A program made the translations under genes and the position numbers. Below the pieces are notes generated by a model, which made no database searches, was not told the origin of the DNA, and worked only from the letters and a program-made list of their open reading frames with translations. Below, in pieces: positions 26,021 through 34,934 of a stretch of 48,681 nucleotides of DNA. The stretch's first letter is position 1, and the number at the start of each line of letters is the position of its first letter. This stretch comes from Candidatus Falkowbacteria bacterium CG1_02_37_21 (GTDB lineage: Bacteria; Patescibacteriota; Patescibacteriia; Patescibacteriales; UBA12465): contig MNUT01000027.1 in the NCBI GenBank assembly GCA_001871165.1, positions 1 to 48,681 of the forward strand. The letters run 5' to 3'.

Positions 26021-26437
26021 ATGGATAGTAAAAAAATTTTTATTATTGAAGACGATGCTAATATTTTATACGGGCTGGAATCGCAGTTTGTCGCCGATGA
26101 GTATGTAGTGGAGACTTCCGACGGCGATGAAGAAATAGGGGAGCTTTTGGATCGTTTACGAAATTTTTCTCCCGATTATATTATTTTAGATTTGATTCTG
26201 CCTAAAATTGACGGTTTTGATGTTATAAAAAAAATCAAAGCTGACGATGAATTAAATGATAGACAAATTTTTATTTTTACGGATTTGAGTGATGAAGATA
26301 CCCGTCAACGCAGCTTAACCGTCGGGGCCGACTATGTTTTTTTTAAGGATGAGTTTGAAACTTTTGAATTTTCGGAAAAGGTAAAAAAAATTATATCCAA
26401 TCAAGGCAAAAACCTCGATCGCGATTATGACGCCTAG
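26021..26437 (+). CDS. Stand-alone response-regulator receiver domain
   Basis: This is a 138-residue CheY-like protein without an output domain. The acidic pocket is EDD (10-12), the phospho-acceptor is Asp57 in ILDLILPKIDGF, and the switch Thr87 and Lys109 are present (IFTD, FFKDEF). It lacks a DNA-binding domain, so it should work by protein-protein contact. No histidine kinase is in the window. It lies between rmlB and a second mreB, 72 bases before the latter. Confidence 0.92.
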   Translation: MDSKKIFIIEDDANILYGLESQFVADEYVVETSDGDEEIGELLDRLRNFSPDYIILDLILPKIDGFDVIKKIKADDELNDRQIFIFTDLSDEDTRQRSLTVGADYVFFKDEFETFEFSEKVKKIISNQGKNLDRDYDA

Positions 26438-26459
26438 ATTTTGTTATGGCTGACTATAA

Positions 26460-26488
26460 TTGACTAATCGCCTAAAAAATTCTAAGAT
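26460..26488 (+). promoter_or_regulatory. Promoter of the second mreB
   Basis: TTGACT (26460-26465), 17 bases, TAAGAT (26483-26488). Transcription would start about 15 bases before the ATG at 26510. A nearby TATAAT (26455-26460) lacks a -35. Confidence 0.5.
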
Positions 26489-26509
26489 AGATGAGTATTA
26501 AATTTTTCT

Positions 26510-27517
26510 ATGTTTATTAAGAGAATTGGTATTGATCTCGGTACAACTTACACTTTAATTCATCTGCCTCGGCGCGGTATTGTTATTAATGAGCCAAGCG
26601 TGGTGGCGGTATCCGTGGATGATAAGAAAATTTTAGCGGTCGGTAATGAAGCTAAGGATATGATCGGGCGTACTCCGGATACAATTATGGCCGTTCGTCC
26701 TTTGAAGGATGGAGTTATTGCCGATTATCGGGCGACGGAAGCAATGATTCGTTATTTTATTAATAAAACTTTGGGCGGTATACGTCTTTTTCGTCCGGAA
26801 GTAATGGTCGCGGTGCCGGCCGGTATATCTTCTACCGAGCGTCGGGCGGTTATTGAGGCGACTATCGCCGCCGGAGCGAAGGCCGCTTATATTATTAAAG
26901 AGCCGGTGGCGGCTGCTATTGGCGCCGATATTCCGATTGGCTCTTCTACCGGGCACATGGTAATTGATATTGGTGGCGGCACGGCAGAGATGGCGGTTAT
27001 TTCTTTAGGAGGAATTGTCGCCTCAACTTCAGTTCGCGTTGGCGGCAATAAATTTGATGCGGCGGTTTTAGAATATGTTCGGAAAAAATATAATTTAGCT
27101 ATTGGTGAAAGAACGGCGGAAGAAGTAAAAATTAATATTGGTTCTGCTCTGTACATGGAAGATAAATTATATATGGAAATTCGCGGTCGCGATATTGTGA
27201 CCGGTTTGCCCCGTAGTATTACTGTTTCCAGTGATGACGTTACAGAAGCTATCCAAAATGAATTGGAAGCTATTATCGCCGCCGCTAAAAAAGTTTTGCA
27301 TAAGACTCCACCGGAATTATCGGCTGATATTATGGATAAGGGTATAGTTTTGACGGGGGGTAGTAGTTTACTTCGTAATATTGATCAATTGATTTCTCGG
27401 ACGACCGGAGTAGCGGCTTATGTTGCCGATGACGCTATGCTCTGTGTAGTGAAAGGAACCGGCATCGCGTTAGATAATTTGGATTCCTATAAACGTAGTA
27501 TTTTAGCTACAAGATAA
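26510..27517 (+). CDS. Second MreB/Mbl-type actin homologue
   Basis: This is a 335-residue paralogue of the MreB at 20718. It has GIDLGTTYT (phosphate-1), IDIGGGTAEMAVISLGG (phosphate-2) and LTGGSSLLRNID (adenosine loop), so it should bind nucleotide and polymerise. It differs from the first copy in the N-terminal membrane-binding stretch (MFIKRIGIDLG, no amphipathic extension) and lacks adjacent mreC/mreD. It has its own promoter and is preceded by a receiver-domain gene. It could be Mbl- or MreBH-like, but the subfamily cannot be read from motifs alone. Confidence 0.93.
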   Translation: MFIKRIGIDLGTTYTLIHLPRRGIVINEPSVVAVSVDDKKILAVGNEAKDMIGRTPDTIMAVRPLKDGVIADYRATEAMIRYFINKTLGGIRLFRPEVMVAVPAGISSTERRAVIEATIAAGAKAAYIIKEPVAAAIGADIPIGSSTGHMVIDIGGGTAEMAVISLGGIVASTSVRVGGNKFDAAVLEYVRKKYNLAIGERTAEEVKINIGSALYMEDKLYMEIRGRDIVTGLPRSITVSSDDVTEAIQNELEAIIAAAKKVLHKTPPELSADIMDKGIVLTGGSSLLRNIDQLISRTTGVAAYVADDAMLCVVKGTGIALDNLDSYKRSILATR

Positions 27518-27556
27518 TTGGCGGATTCTCAACTGGAATCGGCTAATTTTATTTAT

Positions 27557-28768
27557 ATGGTTATTGGCATTGACGCTTCACGCGCCAACTTAAAATATAA
27601 AACCGGTACCGAGTGGTACTCTTTTAACCTAATTAAGAATTTTGCGGAATTAGATCAGACTAATACTTATTGGTTATATCTTAATCGGGCACCAGCTCCG
27701 GAATTAATTGCGGCAATTAGTTCTAATACTAATTTTTCCTTCAAAGTTCTGTATTGGCCATTTCAGGCTTTTTGGACTTTAGGTCGCCTTACTTTGGAAA
27801 TGTTGTGGCATAGTCCCGATGTTCTTTTTGTGCCGGCGCATACTTTACCTTTGTTTAGCCCGCGCAAAACCGTTAATACAATTCATGACATCGCTTTTGA
27901 GTATGACAAAACCTTATATCGTTCCTTGAAAGTAAAAACCGATAAGGCGGCGTTACGACCCTTGATTGATTGGTTGGTGCATTTTATTACCTTAGGCCAT
28001 TATCGCTCCGGCTCAGTTGATTATTTAGATTGGTCAACATCCTTTGCCCTGCGTCACGCGAAAAAAATTATTGCTGTTTCAGAAATTACTAAACAGGATT
28101 TACTGCAGTCTTATCCGGAGGCCCGTGCGGAAAAAATTAGAGTTATTCATAATGGTTTTAACGACGAACTATATCACCCAGTGGATGATGAACAAAAAAT
28201 TACTGAGGTCTTGAATAAATATGACTTAGACAGACAATATTTATTATATGTTGGTCGCTTGGAAAGAAAAAAGAATACAGCCGCTCTTGTGGAAGCCTTT
28301 GCCTTATGGAAGGAAAATAATCCAGACAGTAATTTAAAACTTCTTTTAGTTGGTAATGCTGGTTTTGGTTTTGATGAAATTAATTATATTATTGAAGAAT
28401 TTAATTTAAGCAAAGAAGTCTTGATGCCCGGCTGGGTGAGCGCTGTGGATTTGCCTTATATTGTCGCGGCTGCCAAGGCTTTTATTTCTCCTTCCCGTTA
28501 CGAGGGCTTTGGTATTACTTTACTGGAATCTTTGGCTTGTGGTGTGCCAACGGCAGTTAGTAATTTACCGGTTTTTAAAGAAGTGGCGGGAGATGCGGTT
28601 CTGTATTTTGATCAAAATGATAAAAAGTCTATGGTGATGGCCATTGACAGGGTAGTAAATGATGAGGGTTTACGGCAGGAATTAAAGACTAAGGGTCTGG
28701 CCCGTGCCCATCAGTTTAGTTGGCGAAAATGTGCCAGTGAAACTAAGGATTTGCTAACAAGTTTATAA
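27557..28768 (+). CDS. Family 4 glycosyltransferase (GT-B fold)
   Basis: This is a 403-residue retaining glycosyltransferase that elongates a lipid-linked or surface glycan. The C-terminal donor domain has YVGRLERKKNTAALVEAF, GYEGFGITLLESLACGVPTAVSNLPV (split across about 310-335; the EX7E motif is EGFGITLLE), and VFKEVAGDAVLYFD. The N-terminal acceptor domain includes NTIHDIAFEYD, which is typical. I start at the ATG at 27557 (MVIGIDASRAN), preceded by TTTATTTAT; an upstream TTG at 27518 adds 13 unconserved residues and abuts the mreB stop. It lies 39 bases after the second mreB. Confidence 0.91.
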   Translation: MVIGIDASRANLKYKTGTEWYSFNLIKNFAELDQTNTYWLYLNRAPAPELIAAISSNTNFSFKVLYWPFQAFWTLGRLTLEMLWHSPDVLFVPAHTLPLFSPRKTVNTIHDIAFEYDKTLYRSLKVKTDKAALRPLIDWLVHFITLGHYRSGSVDYLDWSTSFALRHAKKIIAVSEITKQDLLQSYPEARAEKIRVIHNGFNDELYHPVDDEQKITEVLNKYDLDRQYLLYVGRLERKKNTAALVEAFALWKENNPDSNLKLLLVGNAGFGFDEINYIIEEFNLSKEVLMPGWVSAVDLPYIVAAAKAFISPSRYEGFGITLLESLACGVPTAVSNLPVFKEVAGDAVLYFDQNDKKSMVMAIDRVVNDEGLRQELKTKGLARAHQFSWRKCASETKDLLTSL

Positions 28769-28785
28769 AAAACCTAGAATTGTGA

Positions 28786-28791
28786 TATTAT
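28786..28791 (+). promoter_or_regulatory. Extended -10 of the subtilisin-like protease gene, near-leaderless
   Basis: TGA-TATTAT (hexamer 28786-28791) ends 11 bases before the ATG at 28803, so the leader would be about five bases. The -35 (TTATAA, 28763-28768) is weak. Confidence 0.4.
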
Positions 28792-28802
28792 TAAGATGTT
28801 AT

Positions 28803-30821
28803 ATGAAAAAATTACTAGCATCTTTTTTTGTTATTTGGCTGCTCAGCGCCGGTGCGGCGGAGGCGGCTACTATTCCTAATGACCCTTATTATAATCAGGA
28901 ATGGTATATCGGTAAGATCAAGGCTGATAGTGCTTGGGATAAAATAAATTCCAGTCCGGATATTGTTATTGCGGTGATTGATTCTGGGATTGCTATTAAG
29001 CATCCAGATTTGCATGACAACATCTGGTATAATAATAAAGAAATTCCTAACAATAATATTGATGACGATCATAACGGCTTTATTGATGATGCCGTTGGTT
29101 GGGATTTTGTTAGTAACACGCCTGACCCAACTCCAAAATTTAACGCGGGTTGGACTGAGGCCGGTATTTCACATGGCACGATGGTGGCCGGTGTTATTGC
29201 GGCGCGTGGTAATAATGGCATTGGAGTGTCCGGGCTTACCTGGCAAGCGCAAATTATGGCTTTACGAGTTTTGAATGACAGAGGGGAAGGAAAGATTAAT
29301 GATGTTATTAGAGCGATTGATTATGCTATTAACAATGGTGCCGATATAATCAATCTAAGTTTTGTAAATTTTAGTTATAATGAAGGTTTACAAGAAGCGA
29401 TTCGTCGGGCTCATGGTGCTGGAGTTATAATTGTAGCGGCTGCCGGTAACGAACAAGCCGCCGGAGTTGGCTATAATACCGATAAGACTCCAGTTTATCC
29501 GGCTTGTTATGATGGTGATTTGGGGGAGAATATGGTAATTGGTGTGGCGGCTACCGACGCTTTAGATCAAAAAGCTAGTTTTTCCAGCTATGGCCATCGT
29601 TGTGTGGATATTAGCGCACCCGGTATTAGTTTCTTTAGCACGGTTACGGCCGGTAGCGTTAGTAATGACGTTCAGCGCATTTATGACGGTTATTGGTCAG
29701 GGACTTCGCTCGCCACGCCTTTAGTTTCGGCTACTTTATCTTTAATTATGCAGGCTAACCCCGAACTTAGTCAGCGAGAAATAGTTAATATTTTGTTTGC
29801 CGCTACCGATAACATTAGTCGTTTAAATCCGGATTATCCTGATCAATTGGGTAATGGACGCTTAAACGTGAGTCGGGCTGTAGATTTAGCTAAAGACCGT
29901 CTTTATAGTCGCTGGGGACGCCTTGTAGTTAGCCAGGAGAATGGTAATGAGACTAAGTTGACATCAGCGGCCGGAGATTTAGTGTCAGAATATTCAGATA
30001 TTAATTTTAAAGTTGGCAGTTTGGTGGCCGGTGATATTAATGGTGATGGAACAGATGAAATAATTATTGGGGCGGCTGCTGGTTTTGAGCCGCGTATTAA
30101 GATATTTAGTGCCGCCGGTAAATTAGTAAAAGAGTTTTTGGTTTTTGATAAAAATTTTCGGGGCGGGGTTAACGTGGCCAGCGGAGATTTAAACGGTGAC
30201 GATGAACCAGAAATTTTAGCAACTGCTGCCGGTAATGGTAACGGACAGGTTCGTATTTTTAATGTTAAGGGAAAACTGATAAGACAATTTTTAGTTGATA
30301 ATAATTCTTGGCGGGGCGGTTTGACTGTGGCTATTGGAGACGTCGATGGCCGCGGTTTGTCCGAAATTATTGTCGGTTATGGCGCGGGCGGTGAACCGCA
30401 AATTAGAATCTTTACGGCTGAGGGAAAATTAACCAGTATTTTTTTGGCTTATGAAAAAAGTTTTCGGGGGGGGATTACCGTAGTGGCTGCTAATTTAGAG
30501 GGTCGTCGTAATAGAAATAAAGCGGAAATTGTGGTTGTCCCTGGCGTAGGACGTGATCCCTTGCTTAAAATTTTTGATAACCGGGCTGTTTTGAAAAATA
30601 GATTTTTAGCTTACGGGAAAAATTGGCGGGGAGGTATTAATTTAGCGGTTGGAGATCTGAATAATGATGGTTTACCGGAGATAGCTATGGGAGCAAAACC
30701 AGGAGCGGCACCGCATGTTAGAGTCTTTGATCCTACCGGTGAACTTTTGGATTCTTTTTATGCCTGGGAGACGGACTGGAATGGTGGCGTACATGTTGGT
30801 ATAATAAATATAGAAAATTAA
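28803..30821 (+). CDS. Secreted subtilisin-like serine protease (S8) with C-terminal FG-GAP/VCBS-like repeats
   Basis: This is a 672-residue exported protease. The signal peptide is MKKLLASFFVIWLLSAGAAEA. The catalytic triad is complete: Asp60 (VIDSG), His124 (SHGTMVAG) and Ser302 (SGTSLATP), with oxyanion Asn216 (AAGNE). From about residue 400 follow roughly five units of about 50 residues of the form GDINGDGTDEIIIG, then a charged (R/H)(I/V)(K/R)(I/V)F strand, resembling FG-GAP or VCBS beta-propeller blades with Ca-binding DxNGDG loops. The start at 28803 gives the signal peptide; an upstream GTG at 28782 would add seven unhelpful residues. It is between a glycosyltransferase and a nucleotide-sugar enzyme, possibly maturing surface proteins (inference). 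Confidence 0.92.
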   Translation: MKKLLASFFVIWLLSAGAAEAATIPNDPYYNQEWYIGKIKADSAWDKINSSPDIVIAVIDSGIAIKHPDLHDNIWYNNKEIPNNNIDDDHNGFIDDAVGWDFVSNTPDPTPKFNAGWTEAGISHGTMVAGVIAARGNNGIGVSGLTWQAQIMALRVLNDRGEGKINDVIRAIDYAINNGADIINLSFVNFSYNEGLQEAIRRAHGAGVIIVAAAGNEQAAGVGYNTDKTPVYPACYDGDLGENMVIGVAATDALDQKASFSSYGHRCVDISAPGISFFSTVTAGSVSNDVQRIYDGYWSGTSLATPLVSATLSLIMQANPELSQREIVNILFAATDNISRLNPDYPDQLGNGRLNVSRAVDLAKDRLYSRWGRLVVSQENGNETKLTSAAGDLVSEYSDINFKVGSLVAGDINGDGTDEIIIGAAAGFEPRIKIFSAAGKLVKEFLVFDKNFRGGVNVASGDLNGDDEPEILATAAGNGNGQVRIFNVKGKLIRQFLVDNNSWRGGLTVAIGDVDGRGLSEIIVGYGAGGEPQIRIFTAEGKLTSIFLAYEKSFRGGITVVAANLEGRRNRNKAEIVVVPGVGRDPLLKIFDNRAVLKNRFLAYGKNWRGGINLAVGDLNNDGLPEIAMGAKPGAAPHVRVFDPTGELLDSFYAWETDWNGGVHVGIINIEN

Positions 30822-30846
30822 GATTTATAAATAAAGTCCATAATTT

Positions 30847-31869
30847 ATGTCCAAACAAGTAATTTTTGATAAAAAAAATGTTTTGGTGGCTGGTGGGGCC
30901 GGTTTTATAGGTTCGCATCTTTGTGATGAACTTATTAAAACCAATAAAGTCATCTGTATTGATAATTTTAGTTCCGGTAGTGAAAGAAATATTGACCACC
31001 TTTTATCTAATCCTGATTTTGTTTTTATTAATCATGATTTATCACAACCTTTGGATTTGGAGAAATTGCTGGATTTAAAAAGTTTTAAAATAGAGTTTCA
31101 GAGCGTACAAGAGATTTATAATTTAGCTTGTCCGATGTCGCCTCGCAATTTTTTGACTAATCGTTTGGCGACTATTTCTGCTAATTCTTATGTTGTTAAG
31201 AATTTATTGGATATAGCCCTTAAGTATAACGCTAAGTTTTTACAATTTTCTTCTTCCGTCGTTTATGGGCCACGTCAGGAATTAGGCCTCGGTAAACTAC
31301 AGAGAGAAGATGATTTAGGTTCGGTTGATCAGTTGTCAGACCGGAGCGCTTATGATGAAGGAAAAAGATTTGCGGAAACTATAGTTGCCAATTATCGGGC
31401 TGCTTATAATGTGGACGCCAGAATTATACGTTTGTTTAGAACGTATGGACCGCGTTTAGAGGCGGATGACGATCAGATGATTCCCGATTTTATTTCTGCG
31501 GCTCTAGAAAATAAGGATATTATTATTTCCGGTGACGCTAATTTTGCTTCCTCCTTTTGTTATATTGATGATGTTATTGACGCTGTATCTAAATTTATGA
31601 AATCAGAGTTGGCTGGCCCGGTTAATGTCGGTTCGGATGTTGACGTGAAACTGAGTGACTTAGTGCAGATAATTATTAAAGAAACTAAGTCTAAATCTAA
31701 GATAATTTATGGTGACCGTAAACTATTTTTCAGTGAATTGACTTTACCCGATATTCATTTAGCAAAAAATGAATTAGGTTGGATGCCGGTTGTTACTCTG
31801 GAAAATGGTTTAAAGAAAACAATCTTTGATATCAAAGCTCATAAAAAATTACAGGGTTTTGGCTCTTAA
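30847..31869 (+). CDS. UDP-glucuronate decarboxylase-like extended SDR
   Basis: This is a 340-residue NAD-dependent nucleotide-sugar enzyme. It has the Rossmann motif GGAGFIGSHL, IDNFSSGSERNIDHLL, the YNLACPMSPRNF stretch that matches the CPASP segment of UDP-xylose synthases, the catalytic SSSVVYG, and YDEGKRFAE (YxxxK). The FRTYGPRLEADD part also fits UXS-like enzymes. The product would be UDP-xylose or a related 4-keto sugar. It follows the protease by 25 bases. Confidence 0.85.
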   Translation: MSKQVIFDKKNVLVAGGAGFIGSHLCDELIKTNKVICIDNFSSGSERNIDHLLSNPDFVFINHDLSQPLDLEKLLDLKSFKIEFQSVQEIYNLACPMSPRNFLTNRLATISANSYVVKNLLDIALKYNAKFLQFSSSVVYGPRQELGLGKLQREDDLGSVDQLSDRSAYDEGKRFAETIVANYRAAYNVDARIIRLFRTYGPRLEADDDQMIPDFISAALENKDIIISGDANFASSFCYIDDVIDAVSKFMKSELAGPVNVGSDVDVKLSDLVQIIIKETKSKSKIIYGDRKLFFSELTLPDIHLAKNELGWMPVVTLENGLKKTIFDIKAHKKLQGFGS

Positions 31870-31890
31870 GCTAATACATATTGAATTTTC

Positions 31891-31919
31891 TTGCCAAAAA
31901 AGCAGGAAAACGCTATATT
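31891..31919 (+). promoter_or_regulatory. Promoter of aspS
   Basis: TTGCCA (31891-31896), 17 bases, TATATT (31914-31919). The leader would be about 50 bases. An imperfect inverted repeat (TTTTCTTGC 31886-31894 and GCAGGAAAA 31902-31910, one G-T pair) overlaps the -35 box and could be an operator or the end of the upstream unit. Confidence 0.6.
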
Positions 31920-31974
31920 TATATGACTCTTATATAAATTGTCGCTCGCCATCATTTTTAAATAATCATTTTTT

Positions 31975-33762
31975 ATGTTGAGGACTCATACTTGTGGTGA
32001 ATTAAATGTCTCTCATATCGGTCAAGAAGTTACTTTAGCGGGCTGGGTGCACAGCCTGCGTAACTTAGGCGGTCTTATTTTTATTGATTTACGTGATCGT
32101 TACGGTTTGACTCAGATTAAAATTGATTTGCTCCAAAATAAAGAAGCGGCGGCTATTGGCGAAAAAATACATACGGAATGGGTATTACAGATTAAAGGCC
32201 GCGTGGAAGCACGTCCCGTTGAAACGCAGAATAAAAAAATCAGTACCGGTGAAATTGAAATAATTATTTCCGAGCTTATTGTTTTGAGTCAATCACAGGT
32301 CATTCCGTTTGAGATTAATGAAGATAAAGTATCCGAGGCTAGTGAAAGTTTACGTTTAAAATATAGATTTATAGATTTGCGTCGGCCGAAGTTACAAAAG
32401 ATGTTAGCGACTAAAGATGCTTTTATTACTTATTCTCGGGAGTATTTCCATAAACAAGGTTTTGTAGAAATTCAAACGCCTATTTTAGCTAATTCATCTC
32501 CGGAGGGCGCACGTGATTTTTTAATTCCTTCTCGTATCTATCCCGGCAAGTTTTATGCCTTGCCACAGGCGCCGCAGCAATTTAAACAATTACTAATGGT
32601 GGGTGGTGTTGATAAATATTTTCAGATTGCTCCTTGTTTTAGGGATGAGGATCCGCGGATGGATAGGCATTACGGCGAATTCTATCAACTTGATATGGAG
32701 ATGAGTTTTGTGGAACAGGATGATATCTTTGCTGTTATGGAACCCTATATGAAGGAGTTAGTTGTGAAATTTAGTGAAAAGAAAACTGTTAATCTGGATG
32801 AAAAAGGTAATTTTAAACGTTTATCATGGCTGGAGGCGATGAATACTTATGGTATTGATAAACCGGATTTGCGTTTTGATATGAAAATTGTTGATGTGAG
32901 TGAGAATGTTAAAGATTGTAAATTTTCTGTTTTTAGCGAAGCGGTTAGCAAGCCAGGTGTAGTCAAAGCTTTACGAGTAGAAGGTGGTGCTAAATTCAGT
33001 CGTAAAGAAATAGATGAGCTGGTAGAATTTGCTCGACAGAAAGGCGCCAAAGGTTTGGCCTATCTCAGTGTTAAAGAGGGGGTGGTCGCTGCGTCTTTTG
33101 CTAAATTTTTTAGTCCTGAAGAATTATTGTCTTTGGCTGAGGCTTGCAGTGCGGTGAGTGGTGACTTGGTATTTTTTGCCGCTGATGCTTGGCGTCAGGC
33201 TTGTTCAGTCTTAGGAGCGGTGCGTAACGAGGTGGCGACAAAATTAGGGCTCAAAGATAATGGTTTGGCCGCTTTTGCCTGGATTGTAGATTTTCCCATG
33301 TTTGATTTTTCCGAGATTGAAGAGGGTCGGATAGATTTCGCTCATAACCCTTTCTCTATGCCGCAGGGCGGTTTGCAAGCTTTACAAGAAAAAGATCCGC
33401 TTGATATTTTAGCTTATCAGTATGATTTAGTTTTGAATGGTTTTGAAATTTCCAGCGGAGCGATTAGAAATCATGAACCGGAAGTAATGTATGCCGCCTT
33501 TAAAATTGCCGGTTATACTCATGAACAGGTTGATGTTAAATTTGGCGCGATGATTAAGGCTTTCTCTTACGGCGCTCCGCCTCATGGCGGTAACGCTCCC
33601 GGTATTGATCGTATTCTTATGATTCTTAATGACTGGAATTCCATTCGTGATATTTATGCTTTCCCTAAAGATGGCCAAGGTCGGGATTTAATGACGGATT
33701 CTCCTAGCGCAGTTGATGAGAAACAATTAAAAGATCTATCTATAAAAATAGATAAAAAATAA
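31975..33762 (+). CDS. aspS: Aspartyl-tRNA synthetase, bacterial type with GAD domain
   Basis: This is a class IIb synthetase of 595 residues. The N-terminal OB fold binds the anticodon (TLAGWVHSLRNLGGLIFIDLRDRYG). The catalytic core has FVEIQTPIL, motif 2 as FRDEDPRMDRHYGEF, motif 3 as GNAPGIDRILMIL, and an inserted GAD domain around residues 300-400 (KALRVEGGAKFSRKEIDEL), which is a bacterial AspRS trait. Motif 2 departs from the usual FRDEDLRADRQPEF: RHYGEFYQLDMEMSF replaces it. It has a separate promoter and 105 bases of upstream gap. Whether it also charges tRNA-Asn cannot be told from the sequence. Confidence 0.96.
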   Translation: MLRTHTCGELNVSHIGQEVTLAGWVHSLRNLGGLIFIDLRDRYGLTQIKIDLLQNKEAAAIGEKIHTEWVLQIKGRVEARPVETQNKKISTGEIEIIISELIVLSQSQVIPFEINEDKVSEASESLRLKYRFIDLRRPKLQKMLATKDAFITYSREYFHKQGFVEIQTPILANSSPEGARDFLIPSRIYPGKFYALPQAPQQFKQLLMVGGVDKYFQIAPCFRDEDPRMDRHYGEFYQLDMEMSFVEQDDIFAVMEPYMKELVVKFSEKKTVNLDEKGNFKRLSWLEAMNTYGIDKPDLRFDMKIVDVSENVKDCKFSVFSEAVSKPGVVKALRVEGGAKFSRKEIDELVEFARQKGAKGLAYLSVKEGVVAASFAKFFSPEELLSLAEACSAVSGDLVFFAADAWRQACSVLGAVRNEVATKLGLKDNGLAAFAWIVDFPMFDFSEIEEGRIDFAHNPFSMPQGGLQALQEKDPLDILAYQYDLVLNGFEISSGAIRNHEPEVMYAAFKIAGYTHEQVDVKFGAMIKAFSYGAPPHGGNAPGIDRILMILNDWNSIRDIYAFPKDGQGRDLMTDSPSAVDEKQLKDLSIKIDKK

Positions 33763-33771
33763 TATTAAATT

Positions 33772-34890
33772 ATGAAAAAGATTTTAATTTTATTGCCAAT
33801 TTTGGCATTGCTAATAGCGGGTTGTTCTTTATCGCAAAAGGCCACGAATGATAATTCTGCATCAAATCAATCAGCTTCTTTATCTCAAGAACAAATTAAT
33901 AATTTAAATGCTCAAGTTCAAGATTTAGAAGAGCAAAATAGTGCACTTGTAAAGGAAAATGAGGCTATAAAAACAAATTTAGCTGATAAAAATGGTAATA
34001 GTTTAACCGCTTCTAATCAAGTTGATAATGATTGGCAAACTTACAATAATAAAACATACGGTTACGAAATAAAATATCCAGCAGATTGGAAGGTGTTTGG
34101 TTCTGCAACGTCGGCCAGAGTATCTTTCGGAAAAAATAATCAAGACCCAAATAATGACGGCGAGTTATTTATTAATGTTGATACCAAAAAATCTGCGGCA
34201 CAGCTAATTGCTGATCAAAAATTAGCAGAGAAAAATCGTGCCGGGAATACTATAATTAAAACATCAAAAGTGGTAATTGATGGCTTGCCTGGAACATTAT
34301 TAATTGCGACTAATGATGAGATAAAGAATGATATTCCGACTTGGGAGTATAACGCTGTGTTGGTGGAAAAGGACGCGGTAACTTATGTGTTGTCAAACGG
34401 GGCTATTAAATCCAATAATTTTGAAGAATTTTATAAGAGTTTTCGATTTTCCACGGATTGGCTCCCATTTAGTTCATCATATTTTACCCTTTCATTTAAA
34501 TTTCCTTCCGGGTTTGAAGTGAAGGAGGCTCAAAATCATATTCTTATAGCAAAATCTCCATACTATACGGTAGATATTGGGGGCAATAACTCATTTCTTT
34601 ATCTAAACAGATATGACGAGCGTAATACTCGTGAAAGCATGATAGCTTATTATAAGAAATCATTAAAGAACTGGAAAGAATCACAAATTGTTGTTGATGG
34701 TTCATCATTTCTTACTATTAAGGGAACTGATATCGGCGGTTTTGAGGGCGATAGCGCCGGCCGAATTATGGCGGTATTTTTTGACGCTTCCTGGTTACGA
34801 ATAATGGAGCGCCCATTAAATAAAGACCAGGACTTTGACCCTATTGCAATTGGCAATGAAATACTGGCAACATTCAAATTTTCAAAATAA
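33772..34890 (+). CDS. Lipoprotein with coiled coil and PsbP-like domain
   Basis: This is a 372-residue lipid-anchored protein of unknown function. The signal peptide ends at lipobox IAGC with Cys18. Residues 40-75 form a short coiled coil (QEQINNLNAQVQDLEEQN). From about residue 88 comes a WQTYNNKTYGYEIKYPADWKV segment, a PsbP-like pattern common in bacterial lipoproteins. A second, weaker unit seems to begin near residue 232 (FSSSYFTLSFKFPSGFEV). Serine codon choice (many TCA) looks different from that in neighbouring genes, which might reflect recent acquisition. It starts nine bases after aspS. Confidence 0.78.
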   Translation: MKKILILLPILALLIAGCSLSQKATNDNSASNQSASLSQEQINNLNAQVQDLEEQNSALVKENEAIKTNLADKNGNSLTASNQVDNDWQTYNNKTYGYEIKYPADWKVFGSATSARVSFGKNNQDPNNDGELFINVDTKKSAAQLIADQKLAEKNRAGNTIIKTSKVVIDGLPGTLLIATNDEIKNDIPTWEYNAVLVEKDAVTYVLSNGAIKSNNFEEFYKSFRFSTDWLPFSSSYFTLSFKFPSGFEVKEAQNHILIAKSPYYTVDIGGNNSFLYLNRYDERNTRESMIAYYKKSLKNWKESQIVVDGSSFLTIKGTDIGGFEGDSAGRIMAVFFDASWLRIMERPLNKDQDFDPIAIGNEILATFKFSK

Positions 34891-34898
34891 GATTTTAA

Positions 34899-34926
34899 AA
34901 ATAGGCCTTAAATAGGCTCTATTTCT
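34899..34926 (+). terminator. Hairpin after the lipoprotein gene
   Basis: AAATAG-GCCT (34899-34908) pairs with AGGC-(T)-CTATTT (34914-34924) with a single bulged T and a five-base loop. The T-run after it is short (TTTCTT), so it is only a moderate terminator. Confidence 0.5.
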
Positions 34927-34934
34927 TACTACCT

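Noticed and set aside
27518-27556. TTG start for the GT4 gene, adding 13 residues
   Set aside because: The added residues (ADSQLESANFIY) are not part of a GT4 acceptor domain, and the ATG at 27557 has the AT-rich upstream context common to starts in this window.
28782-28802. GTG start of the protease gene
   Set aside because: It overlaps the -10 box at 28786-28791; the ATG at 28803 gives a clean signal peptide.
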